Numbered from the stretch's first letter, positions 23,501 to 35,304 are shown. The stretch is DNA of 64,000 nucleotides from Jacaranda mimosifolia (GCA_018894105.1 CM032121.1:5746507-5810506); one strand, 5' to 3'. The notes: generated by a model not told the origin, from the letters alone. Program-made: numbers and translations.

Positions 23501-23773
23501 GGTTCGGTTGACTTCATCCATGCTTTCATTTTCATATATACATATATATATATATATTTCAATTAAGTCCCTAGATTTATAGGATCTCTCAATTGAGTCC
23601 TCAAAATAATGAAATACATTTTCGATCCCAAAAATCTTGTAAAATATCAATTGAATCTTATATAATTTATATCACAATTAAATAATTCAAAATTCTAATC
23701 GAATAACTAAAATTAACTGATAAAATAAATAATAATAATTTTAACAAATATATAAAATTTCGGGGTCATTACA
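20594..23773 (-). mobile_element. Solo LTR 2 of the same long-LTR family (3180 bp)
   Basis: It starts TGTAGCACCCC and ends GGGGTCATTACA on the plus strand, flanked by target duplications GAGGT at 20589-20593 and 23774-23778. It is collinear with solo LTR 1. The length difference of about 160 bp is largely accounted for by an extra ~165-bp tandem unit: three copies here (about 21740-22250) against two in LTR 1. A duplicated TTGCATGAATATATATA stretch near 22755-22800 is a second small difference. The ~31-bp AGTCCCTAGC array is at about 21290-21420. Confidence 0.93.
23075..23455 (-). CDS. ORF within solo LTR 2, collinear with the ORF of LTR 1
   Basis: A 126-residue frame on the LTR sense strand, Phe/Ser-rich at the N-terminus, then RARTSPLSIHFFIKPYHH and EEGYGCVAREEEKQN. 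It is alignable end to end without indels to the frame at 12730-13161. The family is unknown. It may be a neutral open frame in a young repeat. Confidence 0.2.
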   Translation of the reverse strand: MTLIFLSSFFFIFSSFSSHFLSSFTNFLLSFHRARTSPLSIHFFIKPYHHPPHHFQATRRQPCTVVEGGRRSTVKKPISLVNFQYSSTSPETCEEGYGCVAREEEKQNIWFSGGFWQQSEVNGAEQ

Positions 23774-24512
23774 GAGGTGGTGCAGATTGATCGAAGCTCA
23801 AATTGAAGGGAAATTCGGCGGTGAATGACAAAATTGAGCTGGGCATTTTGTTATTTGAGATGAAAAGTGTCCTTTGGTGGTGGTTTGGGCTTTTTCTGGC
23901 GATGGTAGATAGCGGCAGATCTACGTCAAAATCTGCAGCTTGTCACGAGGATCGTGACGGTGGTCTTAGTTCGTGGTTTCGAGGTCTAGTTAAGCAAATT
24001 CGTAGGTTAAAAGGGAGTTAGATTATATATGTTTATATACATCTGTATGTACATGTAATGTACCGTTATTTCCATAACTTTGTAATATGCCAAGGATGAA
24101 GATTTGTATAAGATTGATATATATATATATTTCCATGCATGGACTATAGTGTAGTTGGTGGGCCCAGATCTATGTTATTTTATGCAATTTTAGGATTAAT
24201 TAAGTTAATTAAGAGATTAAACTATGATTTGATGAAATTCGAACTCGAGAAATGAGAATTGAGTGAATTGAGATGATATGGGACTAGGACTCAGTATATG
24301 CATGTCCCAATATAAGTTTGGTAAACTTGGATTGTATTATTTTATGAAATATTGAGAATTATCGAGTTAATTGGAAAAGAAAACCCTAGTTTTGTGAATT
24401 TGGAACCTAAGTGAAAGGATAATTAGATAAATAAGGCTGTTATTGTTGATTTGGGACCCTAACACGAGGTTAATTGGGTAGTTATTGATTTTAGACTATC
24501 AATAATAAGACT

Positions 24513-25197
24513 CACTACAACAAATTGCACTTCGCGTAACAAAAATTTTGGTAACAAAGGTAAAATTCGTTACATATGTTAGATTTATTATAACAAAATT
24601 GCTTTTTTGTTACAAATAACATTTTCTTCAGTAACAAAGCAAAAGTTTTGTTACCTTTAATTCAAATTCGTTACCTTAAATTTTTTATATTCGTAACTAA
24701 ATAATAATTCGTTACGAAAAATGTTATTTTGTTACATATAACATTTTTCGTCATATAAGAAGATATATTTGTAACAAAATTTGGTACCTTTTGTAACAAC
24801 AAAATATTTGTTACAAATAAAAAATATTATAAAAAAGTTTTTAGTTACTAAACGTTAAGTAACTTCCCTCCAAAATTCATTCTCTCCAAAGATCAATTGT
24901 ACACATATGGTAACAATGACTTTTGTTACTAATTATAAATGAATATTAAATTCAACTTTTACTAATACTTGTGGGTTGGGCTTTTGTTCAAAAAATGGAC
25001 TTCACAATAATATAAAGAATTTATTAATTGGGCTTAATCAATGGATTAGTGAATTATTACTAAATCGGGTTTTATTTTAAAGAATGAACTTGAAGAAATT
25101 TGAAGAGAATAATCCATTAGTTGGGATAATTTCTTTAAAATTTTAGGCGTTATAACTTTTTCGTGAATTATTCAATGAATTGGGAGTTTTTATTTAT
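24513..25197 (+). mobile_element. CACTA-like element end, copy 1
   Basis: It begins CACTACAACAAATTGCAC, the typical terminal sequence of plant CACTA transposons, followed by many subterminal copies of GTTACAAA/GTAACAAA and TTCGTTAC. It is collinear with 60904-61583 over about 680 bp. No matching TGTAGTG terminus was found, so either one end has been lost or the true end is diverged. It is probably non-autonomous, since no transposase frame is present. Confidence 0.6.
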
Positions 25198-25759
25198 GAA
25201 ATAGATTTGACCAAATTTATAGTAAATTAAGTGGCGAATCAGGCTTCATTTTAAGAGTTGGTCTTGAACAAATTTGAAGTGAGGTAAATGATGAATCAAG
25301 CTTTCTTCAAGGAACTGAGCTTATTTTTTATTAATTGGGCTTCACATTAGTTCAAATAATTGATTGCTTTGAGTTGAATAGATTTTTTTTTTTTAAAACT
25401 AATTAGGCTTAACTAATATTTTTGTGAATTGGCAAATTGGGCTTCATACTAATTTGAAGAATTCATTAATTAGGCTTTACCAACTTCCTTTTCATTAATG
25501 GAGCTTTAATAATTCTCTTAGTAAATTAGTAAATTGGATTTCAAAATGAATTGGATCTGACATTAACTTAAAAAATTGATTAATTGTGCTTTTACAACTT
25601 TTCTTTTATTAATATGAGTTCACCAATTTTTTAGTAAATTAATGTCATTTGGTAAAGATTGGGTTTGACATCAAATTGCATAGTTGATTAATTGGGCTTT
25701 CGCAACTCCTTTTTTAATTAATTGGGCTTCACTAATTTTATAATGAATTAGTGTCATTG
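25198..25759. repeat. Degenerate tandem repeats built on TTGGGCTT
   Basis: Imperfect units of roughly 80-110 bp recur. Each contains AATTGGGCTTxAC, a CTTTT(C/A)TTAATT stretch and TTTTTAGTAAATTAGT. They continue from similar words inside the CACTA-like copy. No coding potential is seen. Confidence 0.5.
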
Positions 25760-25985
25760 TAGGGGTGGCAATTTCGGTGGATCGTGTGAGTTCAGGTTGG
25801 GCTGAAGTAGGGGTATAATATTAATTTTCTCAACTCTATTACAACCCAACTTGATGACAACTTAAAAATGCTCAACACTAACCCAACCTAAATCGATTCA
25901 GGTCAGATTCAGGTCGACCTGATTTTTATTTGATCAACTCGCCAACTCAAATCCACCCAATCCAACCTGCCAATTTGATTAAAAA
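25760..25985. repeat. hAT-like 5' end fragment
   Basis: TAGGGGTGGCAATTTCGG at 25760 resembles the terminal repeat of non-autonomous plant hAT elements. The following sequence alternates GTTGGGCTG-like and CAACCCAAC-like words. The opposite end is not visible. Confidence 0.35.
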
Positions 25986-26084
25986 TAATTATTTCAAATA
26001 TTTGTTTTAATTTCAAACCCTACTGGGAATATATACATATATATATACACAAAATAACTTCTCTTGTCACCATTCCCAAAAATT

Positions 26085-26593
26085 GCTCATCTTTCTCATC
26101 CTAAACTAAGTTATCTACAAAATGGCGAATTAATATCTTATGAGTGACACTTTGCCCAGTAAATAAATCTCCTTCTTCTCTTACCGGATTTGAGCATGTA
26201 TAAATATCAAACAGAAGAAAAAAAAAATCATTGAAGACAAGAATATTCACTTTCATTTTTTTTAAATAACAATTCAATGCAAAAATCAAGAATCATCTTA
26301 ACAGAAAGATTTCAGGACATACTTCCATAGTAATTCAGAACAAAAGTTACACAACTTATCAGAAACTTTCAATTCATTAATTAACCATGCTCATGAACTC
26401 TCGAGATTCTAATCAGCTATCTTGGCCAAGATCTTAACTAGAACGTCGTTAAGTGGCTTTAGAGGTCTTAACTACAATGCCGTTAAGAGCGGCTTCAAAG
26501 GTCTTAACTACAATGCCATTAAGAATCGCTTCAGAGGTCTTAACTACAACGTCATTAAGAATGGCTTCAGAGATCTTTCGCTACTGTAATCCC
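26085..26593 (-). repeat. Gene-fragment repeat, copy 1 (inverted relative to 59.7 kb)
   Basis: This stretch is the reverse complement of 59680-60120 with scattered differences. On the minus strand an exon-like piece at about 26060-26200 encodes EEGDLFTGQSVTHKIL and DEKDEQFLGMVTRE, and the same residues recur in the other copy. At 26428-26575 about four 36-bp units follow, each with GGTCTTAACTACAACGTC and GTTAAG/ATTAAG; 36 bp keeps any frame open. I do not recognise the protein. It is likely a captured gene fragment inside a transposable element. Confidence 0.5.
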
Positions 26594-28432
26594 CTAGCAC
26601 AGTTACAGAACTCGTTCCTACCGATAATTTTTCGATTATTTAGAGTATAGATTCTTTTTATTATTTATATTTTAATAGAGAATACTATGTTTCATGCAAG
26701 ATTCAGAAATTTTTATTTTCACATGCTCAAATCCTAAAAATAAGTTTTATACATGCAAAGAAAAGTTTTATGAACAGTTCAATAATTGCAGATGAAATAA
26801 TTCCTCAACAAATAAACCTTTACATTTAAGAATTCAACATGCAAAATTTACAATTTTGATGCAAAAATTATTTATGCAGAAAATATATTTTTAATGGAAA
26901 GAGAATAAACATTTAGTTAATATTTCATGCAGAAAACAGTTATGCAAAGATAATATTTTCAATAGAAGGAAGAAAGAAATTTACTTACACCAAAATCTAA
27001 AATTCCAAAGTTTTTCTCAGATTTTATCTACCACTTAAGCCTTCTCCACTAATTCAATGACAGAAAAATAGGATGTTAGTACCTCATAATGAAGTTTCCT
27101 ATGGATTTTCAAAGAATAAATAGAAATATTGGTGTTTTCTTACCTCTGCATATGGCTTCTTGATTTTCTACTGTATGGGTATTTATACTACTAGGCTAGG
27201 TATTCTGGATAAATTAGAATTCATGTCTTATTGAGATAGAAGGTCACTCTAATCCTAAACTCCTCATATTTGATCAGATCTCAATCCCAAATAATGATAA
27301 CTCAAAGCCACAGAGATAATTCTAAAATCTTAACCTTATTAGGATTAGATGGTTACTGAAATTCCCAAGCTGATGCTTAACATTTATCTGAGATCCTAAC
27401 TCCTCATAATTTAAATATTCTAGATTTTGTCTAGTTAACAAAAAATAAGGTTCTAGGATTCTATATCACCTATATTTACATGATTTTAGCTATCCAATTT
27501 AACTAGATACCTCATGGGGTCAAAAACTATCCAAATAGAGTTCTAAAATGATGGGAAGACCTCTAGAATTATCCATCTATCCATAAATCCGAAAATTCCA
27601 CAAAAATTTATTTTTGTCATCTTTAATTTAACAATCATGGACCCAAACCCATAAATACTTCATAATAATTTATGTACTTATTTTCTGCACTACTTATGAG
27701 CTTAATTATAACTTAAAATGAATTAAATAACTTGAGTTTTTATTACACTTAACTCATAAAAACACAAATATAATTTATGGACTTGTTTTTATACTAGTTA
27801 TGGGCTTTAACAACTTGAAATGGATTAAATAATGTGGGCTAACTCATACATCATGAATCACCAATTAAATATGGGCAAAAGATTAATATTTCCTTCACTT
27901 TGGTACCCGTAGTATCTAGCTTAAAAGCATTAACATAGCTCAATAAATAAAGTTCCATCAAATAATTGGCCTAATAAATTCTACATCTTCAATCATCACC
28001 AAGCAATCCTAAAAATCTAAATTTTATACCTTGGAATCAAAATGAGTACCTAAAATAGGATCCTTAATAACTCCAAAAGAAATTTAATTTATATCCCATA
28101 TTTATTTTCAATTAAGATCCCTTAAATGTTGATAGAGTTCGAAATAAATTGTATGCTCAAATTCTAGGAGAAAAGCAACCTAAGAATATCAGTGAAGAAT
28201 CAAAATCAACTAATGTTACTCCATTATTCCTAACATCCAATATCGTATATATATACATATTTTTTTTCCTCAAAACATCAAAGCTTGCTACTAACCACGC
28301 ATTTTTTATTCTAAATCCCATAACATCGAAGCCTAGCCTTAATGAAATTCAAGTACTTCTAGAGGTATAATTAATAATACTTCTAAAACAACATATAATA
28401 ATTCATCTAAAGATTTGGGGTATTACAACTTC
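26594..28432 (-). mobile_element. Probable solo LTR (about 1.84 kb)
   Basis: The ends are TGTAATCCCC at 26594 and GGGGTATTACA finishing at 28432, the terminal pattern of many plant gypsy LTRs. A TATAAATA box on the minus strand near 27177-27187 supports minus orientation. No PBS, coding frame or second LTR is present. The flanking five bases differ (GCTAC and ACTTC), so boundaries are tentative. Open frames such as 28149-28370 lie inside and look incidental. Confidence 0.4.
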
Positions 28433-29140
28433 GCTGATTTTTTGTCCATTACCTTCTATTCTTGATTTTAATTGGACAGTTGTTATTTCACATGAGAGAA
28501 AATCAAACTGAAACCATATAGTGGAATGCTCAACATTGATTTTGGACAAGGAATTGGAAAGAAGGATGTTTTCCTCTTCTAAGTTACTCAAAATCATATG
28601 TCCATAGCAGCAATTGTTCCAAATAGAAAGCTGTTAATTTCATAGGTGCACCTGGGATATAACCTTCTTGTGTCATTTGAGAATTCAGCAAATTAGCTAC
28701 TTGGGCTTTGGATGTAACATGACTAAACGACTCTATCTTTGCTGGATATTCTTGCCTATGAAATATATAAGTCACTCATTAATTCATAAAACACTCTCTA
28801 TGATAACAAAAATCTGTGTTCTTTTGGGAAATCAATTCCAATTGCATTCTCAACTCAATTCTTCAAGAGCTTGTCAAATTTAGATTAGGCTGCATTTTAA
28901 TATGTCCTTCATCATTAACATTTAAGAAAAGACACAAGAACATGGTTTCAGAGGATGCCCTTATACTACATTTAAGAAAAGACGCTAAAAGATGCTTATA
29001 CAATCTTTATTCTGGAAACTCTGTAAAGTATAGTCACAGAAGAGTGTCGGTGTATTGATTTTAGACTAAAATGTCATAAGGCAACCTTCACTAGCCATTC
29101 ATCCTTCTCTAGAGTACTCTAAAAGAATTGTACTTTTCAG
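28433..29140. other. Unassigned sequence with a coding-like minus-strand patch
   Basis: A minus-strand patch at about 28590-28760 reads like part of a protein (words SHVTSKAQVANLL, MTQEGYIPGAPMKLT), but I cannot name the family and it ends in stops. The rest is AT-rich, with TTAAGAAAAGAC repeated at about 28921 and 28973. Confidence 0.3.
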
Positions 29141-30700
29141 GAATTTTCCAGAGGTGAGAAGCATCCATGACGTCCTTGGAGTACCAACTGTCAGTGCACG
29201 ATTTGGAACTGCACCGTTCTTCTGGAATTGGGGAATGGCAGCCATGACATATTTGCTTCCGGCCATATGTAAATTAAATTCTGAAAATTGAATGCTAACA
29301 GTCCTGTAAATGTTCAATGACAATAATCATTTAGTCCTGCTTGTCGGCATATACAAATATTATTAACTTGTTTTTCCTCTTTTCAAAACAAAATATTTTC
29401 TTTATTTTCCAATATTAAAATATTCTCATGATACTGACCTCCTTTAATGGTTTATGTTTCTCTGTGTTGCATATGATTTGTAAGATTCATAAATCTACAG
29501 GAGACCCTGAGAGACATAAGTCAAGTTTAACAGTTAGTTCAAGTATTTGACCCTTTAGTCTGGGCAGTTGATGGAAACATTGGCGAGAAGGTGTCAATGA
29601 GGATATGATTACTTTCTTACGTTGTTCTATTTAGTATTCCATTCAATTTATATTCTTATAGACATTTTAAATACATTGAGATTTCTTCCAATATTTAACA
29701 TTTCCATCTGTTAGTGTTCCACATCAGTGAAATAAATAAGTTGTGGTCTCTATATATGGTCTTGGGCAATCCTCACCTCTTAAGCTAACTTTTGGGGTTG
29801 AGTTAGGCCCAAGGTCCATTTCTTTAACATGGTATCAAAGCCACCCATTCCCGATATTGGGTTAGCCAATATTGTTAGACCACCCATTTCATGTTATTCC
29901 ACGCTCCAGATGTTTATTTCTGGGCGTGCGCGAGGTGTGTTAGTGTCCCACATCAGTGAAATAAATAAATTGTGGTCTCTATATATGGTCTTGGGCAATC
30001 CTCACCTCTTAAGCTAGCTTTTGGGGTTGAGTTAGGCCCAAGGTCTATTCCTTTAATACCATCAAAGCAACAAGTTGACTTGGATTGTTTAGACGGACGG
30101 ACGGACTACAATAGGAATATTCAGCCACAAAAGATTGTCTGAGTAAGTCTTTCTGTGTTTGTTTCTGTCTGGTCAAGGATCCTCAACCTCAAATATTCAC
30201 TCTAAAAGGACCATACTGAGTTGCCAATAATGCATTTTGCTGTACATCATATTCTTTGTAAAAGTTTATCGAATGCACCGATCTATTTCTTTTAGATCAG
30301 TGGGAATTTCAACAGCTGTTTGTGCTGGCCATTCTTGAAGGTAACACAGAGCCTGGTGTTTGGTTTCCAGAAGAGGTACTGTACTAATAGATTATGTAAC
30401 TATCCCGTTAAAGAATGTAAGCCAGAAAATTCTACTCCCTTCAACTGTTTCATGTTCTGCCTGTAGCCAGCAGGTATTGCAGTTGAGGCAAGGGAAGCTC
30501 TTCTCAGTCATGCTGTGCAAGGAACAATCAATTTCATCATGAATAAGTATGACTTTATATCAGCATGTCTCGGCCCTAGGTTTCCTCAGTTCTGTCATTG
30601 CTTTATACAGCTGTGGACTGAATAATCATTTCACTTTTATAGGGCTCCATGGATGGTTGAAACCGATCCTAAAGAGATTGGTTTTGGGATTTACGTGTGA
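29141..30700 (+). pseudogene. Saccharopine-dehydrogenase-like protein, C-terminal exons, decayed
   Basis: Separate exon-like blocks on the plus strand follow the C-terminal half of a plant saccharopine-dehydrogenase-like (NADP-binding) protein. Block 1 is 29141-29268 (DVLGVPTVSARFGTAPFFWN), preceded by TTTTCAG and followed by GTAAAT. Block 2 is about 29502-29607 (LVQVFDPLVWAVDG, GEKVSMR), with an in-frame stop. Block 3 is about 30073-30150 (VDLDCLDG, then IGIFSHKRLSE in another frame). Block 4 is about 30297-30375 (FVLAILEGNTEPGVWFPEE, frameshifted within). Block 5 is about 30471-30543 (AGIAVEAREALL, GTINFIMNK). Block 6 is about 30642-30700 (PWMVETDPKEIGFGIYV and stop). The donor after block 2 is lost. 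A TRIM lies between blocks 2 and 3. The N-terminal exons are not found. The family name rests on remembered similarity of these blocks. Confidence 0.6.
29709..30058 (+). mobile_element. Complete TRIM retrotransposon (350 bp)
   Basis: The 5' LTR is 29709-29829 (121 bp, TGTTAGTG...TTTAACA), the PBS TGGTATCAAAGCC is at 29830-29842, the internal region runs to 29937, and the 3' LTR is 29938-30058 (121 bp, last dinucleotide TA instead of CA). Target duplications are CCATC at 29704-29708 and 30059-30063. It belongs to the same family as 4237-4812. It has no coding capacity and lies in the intron region of the saccharopine-dehydrogenase-like pseudogene. Confidence 0.95.
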
Positions 30701-31500
30701 AATATCCTGATGAAATTCTTGTGAACCATGTCTACTTCAGCTGTTCAGACAGCAAAGGAACTTCTGTTTTTCCTTATTTTTTGCATTACTGACAACCAAA
30801 GTTATATCAAAACAGTGAGTAATATGTTGTGAATCAGGCAGAGTTCAAGCAATCCTAGTTCCCCTTCATGCAGTTGCAGTACGTCTGTCATCCTTCTTGT
30901 GAGATCTGAGCATTGTTACTTTTTCAAGAATTAGTAAGCATAGATTCTGTGACAGAAGAATTTTGATTCTTGTCAAATCTTGAATTCATTGAGATGTGAA
31001 TACATGGAAAGACTTAATTGTCTATTCTTCATTCTTGATTGTCTGGAATGTTCTTAGTACAAAACTCAGGTTTTGGGATGTCTCAAACCTAGATCCAAAA
31101 TAGAACACGAGCTTCTTGCGTTGTTTTTTTCTTTTTTTTCATAGACATAAATGCTGCAATTATGGAATATTCAGCTAAATATATAAATTAGTGGTATGAA
31201 ATGCTTAGTTTTAGTTTGCTTCTAATTTTGCGTGCCTTTAAGTAATGGACTAATGGTACACTTTCTCTTTTCTCTGTTTATCTTTTAGGGATGAGTTTAT
31301 ATATACGACGTCTAATAGATTGATTTTGTCTGGCAAGTAAACATGAGCATCTTAAGTTTATATTTTTTCATATTCATTTTTATCATACATTTCTTGCAAT
31401 AACAATCTTATGTAACTTTTGATAGGATTTACCATTGGGCTTAACTCAATCCTTAACCTTCTGTTGCGAACATGATGTATACATAAGATATGGTAATAAA
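30701..31500. other. Intergenic sequence, no gene seen
   Basis: AT-rich DNA with a polypyrimidine run (about 31125-31140). It may include the old 3' flank of the dehydrogenase-like pseudogene. No element ends were recognised. Confidence 0.35.
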
Positions 31501-31502
31501 GT

Positions 31503-32274
31503 ATGGTGGACTTGGATGAAACTGGAACACTTGTTAATGATTGGAATGCATTTATTCGAGCACATCAGATGCAAGAAGGTTACCAAATACTTGTTCAGCA
31601 CACTAGACTAAACATCTTAGATGCAAGAGTTTTCGATAAAAAAGGAAAGGAATTGCACTTTCATTGGACTGATAAGCTTGGTAGAAGGCAGCTAACTGAC
31701 CTCATGAATAATCCACCTCATTGAGAAAATGTTAATAGCAACAAAGTATCCTTACGTTACAAAGAAGATATATAATCGAAATATATTTAACTGCTTTATT
31801 TTTTTTTACAATACAAGTCAAATCTTCAAAAATGGTAGAAAGGCTGTGGAATTTTATAGGATGCAGTTGTATTGGGCAAATTACACTATCAAGAGCTGGT
31901 ACAAGGTAAATGCATCTCTTCGCAATAATTCTTTTTTACATCTACAATCCTTTGTAATTAATTGACCACAATCCAAAAATATTCTAGGTTCTCACTAAGA
32001 TTAAAAAGAAGTTTCAAAATGAGCAAGACAAGAATTTAAATTTTTCTTGGGACTGAAGGAATTCAATTTACCTGCTGCTTCTTTATATGATGACAACATT
32101 TGGCAAGACAAATGTTTGAAGATGTTCAACAAAAAAAGAGCCAAGAAAGTGCTTTGGGTTCAGACTGATTCTAAAGCATTTGATATGCATATTTTTGCTC
32201 CAGGAAGCATTCAACTAAACCATAATGCATGCCCTATTGCAACCTGGAATATAGAATTGGTGCATGATTGAACA
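31503..32274 (+). pseudogene. Multi-exon coding remnant with a B3-like segment
   Basis: The first block (31503-31724, 73 residues) has the spacing of a plant B3 DNA-binding domain end: DWNAFIRAHQMQEGYQILVQ, then ARVFDKKGKELHFHW (family pattern W..F...L..GD.LVF....F.V.IFD..G.E). A second block (about 31840-31905, FYRMQLYWANYTIKSWYK) ends at a good donor (AAG/GTAAAT). It joins at an acceptor (TTCTAG, 31983-31988) to KIKKKFQNEQDKNLNFSW. After a frame change, the block 32047-32274 (FNLPAASLYDDNIWQDK through WNIELVHD) runs to a stop. Codon-like sequence with plausible splice sites suggests a former gene. The B3 assignment is weak and the second half is unrecognised. Confidence 0.3.
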
Positions 32275-33833
32275 CTTTAAGTGCATTGGGCTCATCATCT
32301 TGCTGCCTCACAATTTGTATTGACTCTTTCATAGTTTCATTGATAGTTTATTGCATTATTATTATCAACTAATTGCTTTGCTACTTTTGATAAAACTAAA
32401 CGTAGTTTCTTTTAGCAAAAATACTATGAATGTGGCTTTTTGAAGACACTTTGGAATTTTTATATTCATTTAAAAGTGCTGCTCAAATTTTAATAATTTG
32501 CTGCTCCTCCTAATTGTGATATAATCTATTGAATTATTTTCAATGTGTTTTGATTGAGTATAATATTTCAAGCAATATAATTCTGCAGTGAATTTTATTT
32601 CTTTTTCCATATAATTTTCTGATAAACTTGTATAATAATAGATATAAATGCCAAAAAACAAAAAAAATTGACATGTAGCTCCACGGGCACAGGCGCAGTG
32701 CTCCTTTTATAGTATGTGTGTGTGTGTGTATATATTAGATAGATATATTGGGAGCCTTATTGTATTTAAAATTTTAAAGCTATGCCGGTATCTCATTTTC
32801 GTGTGATGCACCACAAAATCAAAATGTTGGAAACGCTAAAATATAAAATTTGTAAATTATAGTCAATAGAATCGTGCAAGTAATGGTCTACGGACTTTGG
32901 ATATAGCTATTTCTTGCAAGACATTTAACACAACAAAATGATGTCCTTTATATTAATTAGTTATTCCATTAACCAAATCTCACAGATGTCAAGTACTTTG
33001 ACTAATTAAATGATAATTAAATATTCATTACACTGTCCCCCCCCCCCCCCCCACCAAACAAAACAAGCAAGATGTCATAGGAAACCTTAGCCATTTGATT
33101 GGTTTAAGAATTTTGATGAGAAGAGAAAAATGTAATAAAAACAAAATTAATCCAAAACACTAAAAATCTTAAGTTTGTTTAGCTATCTAAGAAAAACAAT
33201 AGAGAAAGAAATTGAAAAAATCCATTTCAGGTTTCGAAGAAAGAGAAAGAGTCAAATAAACAGTTCTCTTATTTTTCTTATTATTTTATGAGGAAAATGA
33301 ATTTTTTAAAATTATATTTATATTTTTTCTCAAATTTCTTTTCTTAGCATTTTCTTTCTCAACCAAACAACCAAAATTTTTGTTCTTAAAATTTGTTTTT
33401 TTTCCTTTCCTCACCAATATCTTTATAGAAAAAATAGGGTAAGCCTTTGTGTGATTACGCTGCAGGTACTTGAGGAAAAATATTTTGAGAAAATGAACAT
33501 TGGAGAGCAAAGTTAGCGAATGTGATGTTTGTTTAATTTTTTTATTTTTTATTTTTTATTTTTTATTTTTTATTTTTTATGAATGGTTTAGAGATTATTT
33601 TGGGAGAGGATGATGTGTGGTTTTATTTTGAGAGAAACATTTGCTATATATTTTAACAAATCAGTAACTTTTTATTTGGTTAGCAAGGTGAAGATCTAAT
33701 TTTTTATTAAGTTTTTTTATGTATTATAATTGTACTGTGAGAAAATATTTGTAAAAATTATGTTTATCTTAAAAAACAGGAAGATAAATATTTTGAAGAT
33801 ATACTGTAAAAGTTTTGAGTAGTGTCCTAGGAG
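32275..33833. other. AT-rich intergenic DNA with simple repeats
   Basis: Contains a short (TG)n/(TA)n tract at about 32716-32734, a run of 16 C at 33037-33052, and five or so TATTTTT(T) units at about 33535-33580. No gene seen. Confidence 0.5.
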
Positions 33834-34575
33834 TAGGGCTGTAAATGGATATTCAAAAATTCATTTACCATTCACATTTGTATTCATTTATACAAAATTT
33901 ATCTGCATCCATTTAAAGCATATATTATCTGTATTCGATTAGTAGATATTGAATTATAAATGGATACGAATATGATAAATGTGTATTCAATCCGTTTAAT
34001 ATCCGATCCGAATATATATTTATTAAATAATATATTGTTTATATTTTTCAATAAAAATCTCATAATCCATATATGTATATATATAAATTATAATTGAAAA
34101 TTTGGGAAGAAAAAAGAATAAATTTAAACAATTATTGTAATATAGAGAAAAAAGAAGAATAAAGTTAATCAACATAATTATTGTTGGTTGACTTTATAAT
34201 TAATATACTTAAATACCATTATTATTATTAATAAATACTAATAATCAATTATAAAGTCAATTATTAATTAGAAATTATGCTATTGTTTGATGACTTTCAT
34301 TTTAATGAAATTATATAGTTCCTTCGATCTATTAATTAAAATATGTGTTTGGTATAGGTTCATAGATTCACGTATTTGGATATTCATAAATGGATATTTA
34401 AATAATTATCATCAAATATGAATATAAAACAATAATTCAAATACAGATAAGTTTAATAAAATATGAATACATCTGAATAATTATAATCGAATACGGATAT
34501 ATCCAAATTTGATCGATATTAGGGATACGAATTTGGATATCATTTTTAAGTATCCAACAAATTCGTATCAATATC

Positions 34576-35304
34576 TGTTGATTTTATCTTGAAATTTGGG
34601 CTGAATTGACGAGAATCGGAAGAAAAATGGAGCGAAACGGAGCAAGAATTCGAAATGGGCACACGGAGCACTTCTTGGCGTGCGTTGGTAGGACGTCGTG
34701 CGCCGGTGTGCGATGTTGTGTGTGCCAAGGTGCACAGCGATGAGAAGCTAGGCGGAAGCAAAGGCAAGGTCTGCCCTGGGGCAAACTCTACTGGAACCGT
34801 GCTCCCGGGCGCAAGGCAACCGTGCCCTGGTGCGCAATACGTAAATATGTTGGGCAAACGCAGGAACAGCCCGCGCACAGGCGCAAGGATTGCACGCCCT
34901 AGTGCAAGGTGAGCGCGCCAGGGCGTGCGACGTGCAATTTTTTCTAGGCAAATTGGAAGAGCCGGCGCGCGGCGCAGGCCCACAGGCCTTGGGCTTTGGG
35001 TTTCAACTATATATATCCATTTTTTCTTTCGGGAAAAGTATCACGAACATAACATAAGGGCTTCTTTACTATTTTTGAGTAATTATCTCAAGACAGAGTT
35101 TAGAATAAGGGTGTTAGGTGTTTTTGTGAGATTTGTGGGTTCAAGTTTGTACTTGCACTTTGATTTGAGATCAATAAAATTCTTTTTCTTTGTTGGGTAG
35201 ATTAGGTATATCACCGAACCACATTAAATCTTGTTGTCATATTCCATCGAATTACTTTACTGTTATTTTATTATTTTCAAAATAGATCCTCCTAGGTTAC
35301 AACA
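34576..35304 (+). repeat. 5' LTR of copia element D
   Basis: 729 bp. A strongly GC-rich central part (about 34670-34990), rich in GGGCGCA/GCGCA words, contrasts with AT-rich ends. A TATATATA stretch near 35008-35016 and AATAAAATTC near 35171 are candidate transcription start and polyadenylation signals. Confidence 0.9.

Larger units (their letters stand above)
20440..24505 (+). mobile_element. Old long-LTR copy hosting solo LTR 2
   Basis: Sequence on both sides of solo LTR 2 (20440-20593 and 23774-24505) resembles the plus-strand long LTR at 47.6-48.3 kb. Shared words are GAGTAGTGGGCTTTGTAG/CTCAACTCAAGGA on the left; on the right TTTGGTGGTG, CCCTAGTTTTGTGAATTTG versus CCCTAATTTCATGGATTTG, and CGAGGTTAATT. 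It therefore looks like a truncated, older member of that LTR type in the + orientation, into which the younger family member inserted. Small open frames such as 23803-24021 lie in this LTR-like DNA and are not called as genes. Confidence 0.6.

Noticed and set aside
26594..28432. Assignment as a confirmed solo LTR with target duplication
   Set aside because: Terminal motifs fit, but the flanking pentamers do not match, so it is kept only as a tentative call.
34546..34983. Overlapping minus-strand frames (145 and 67 codons) and plus-strand 34655-34912
   Set aside because: They fall in the GC-rich centre of the copia D LTR, and the matching LTR at 39.28-39.98 kb gives different frames. GC-rich DNA simply lacks stops.
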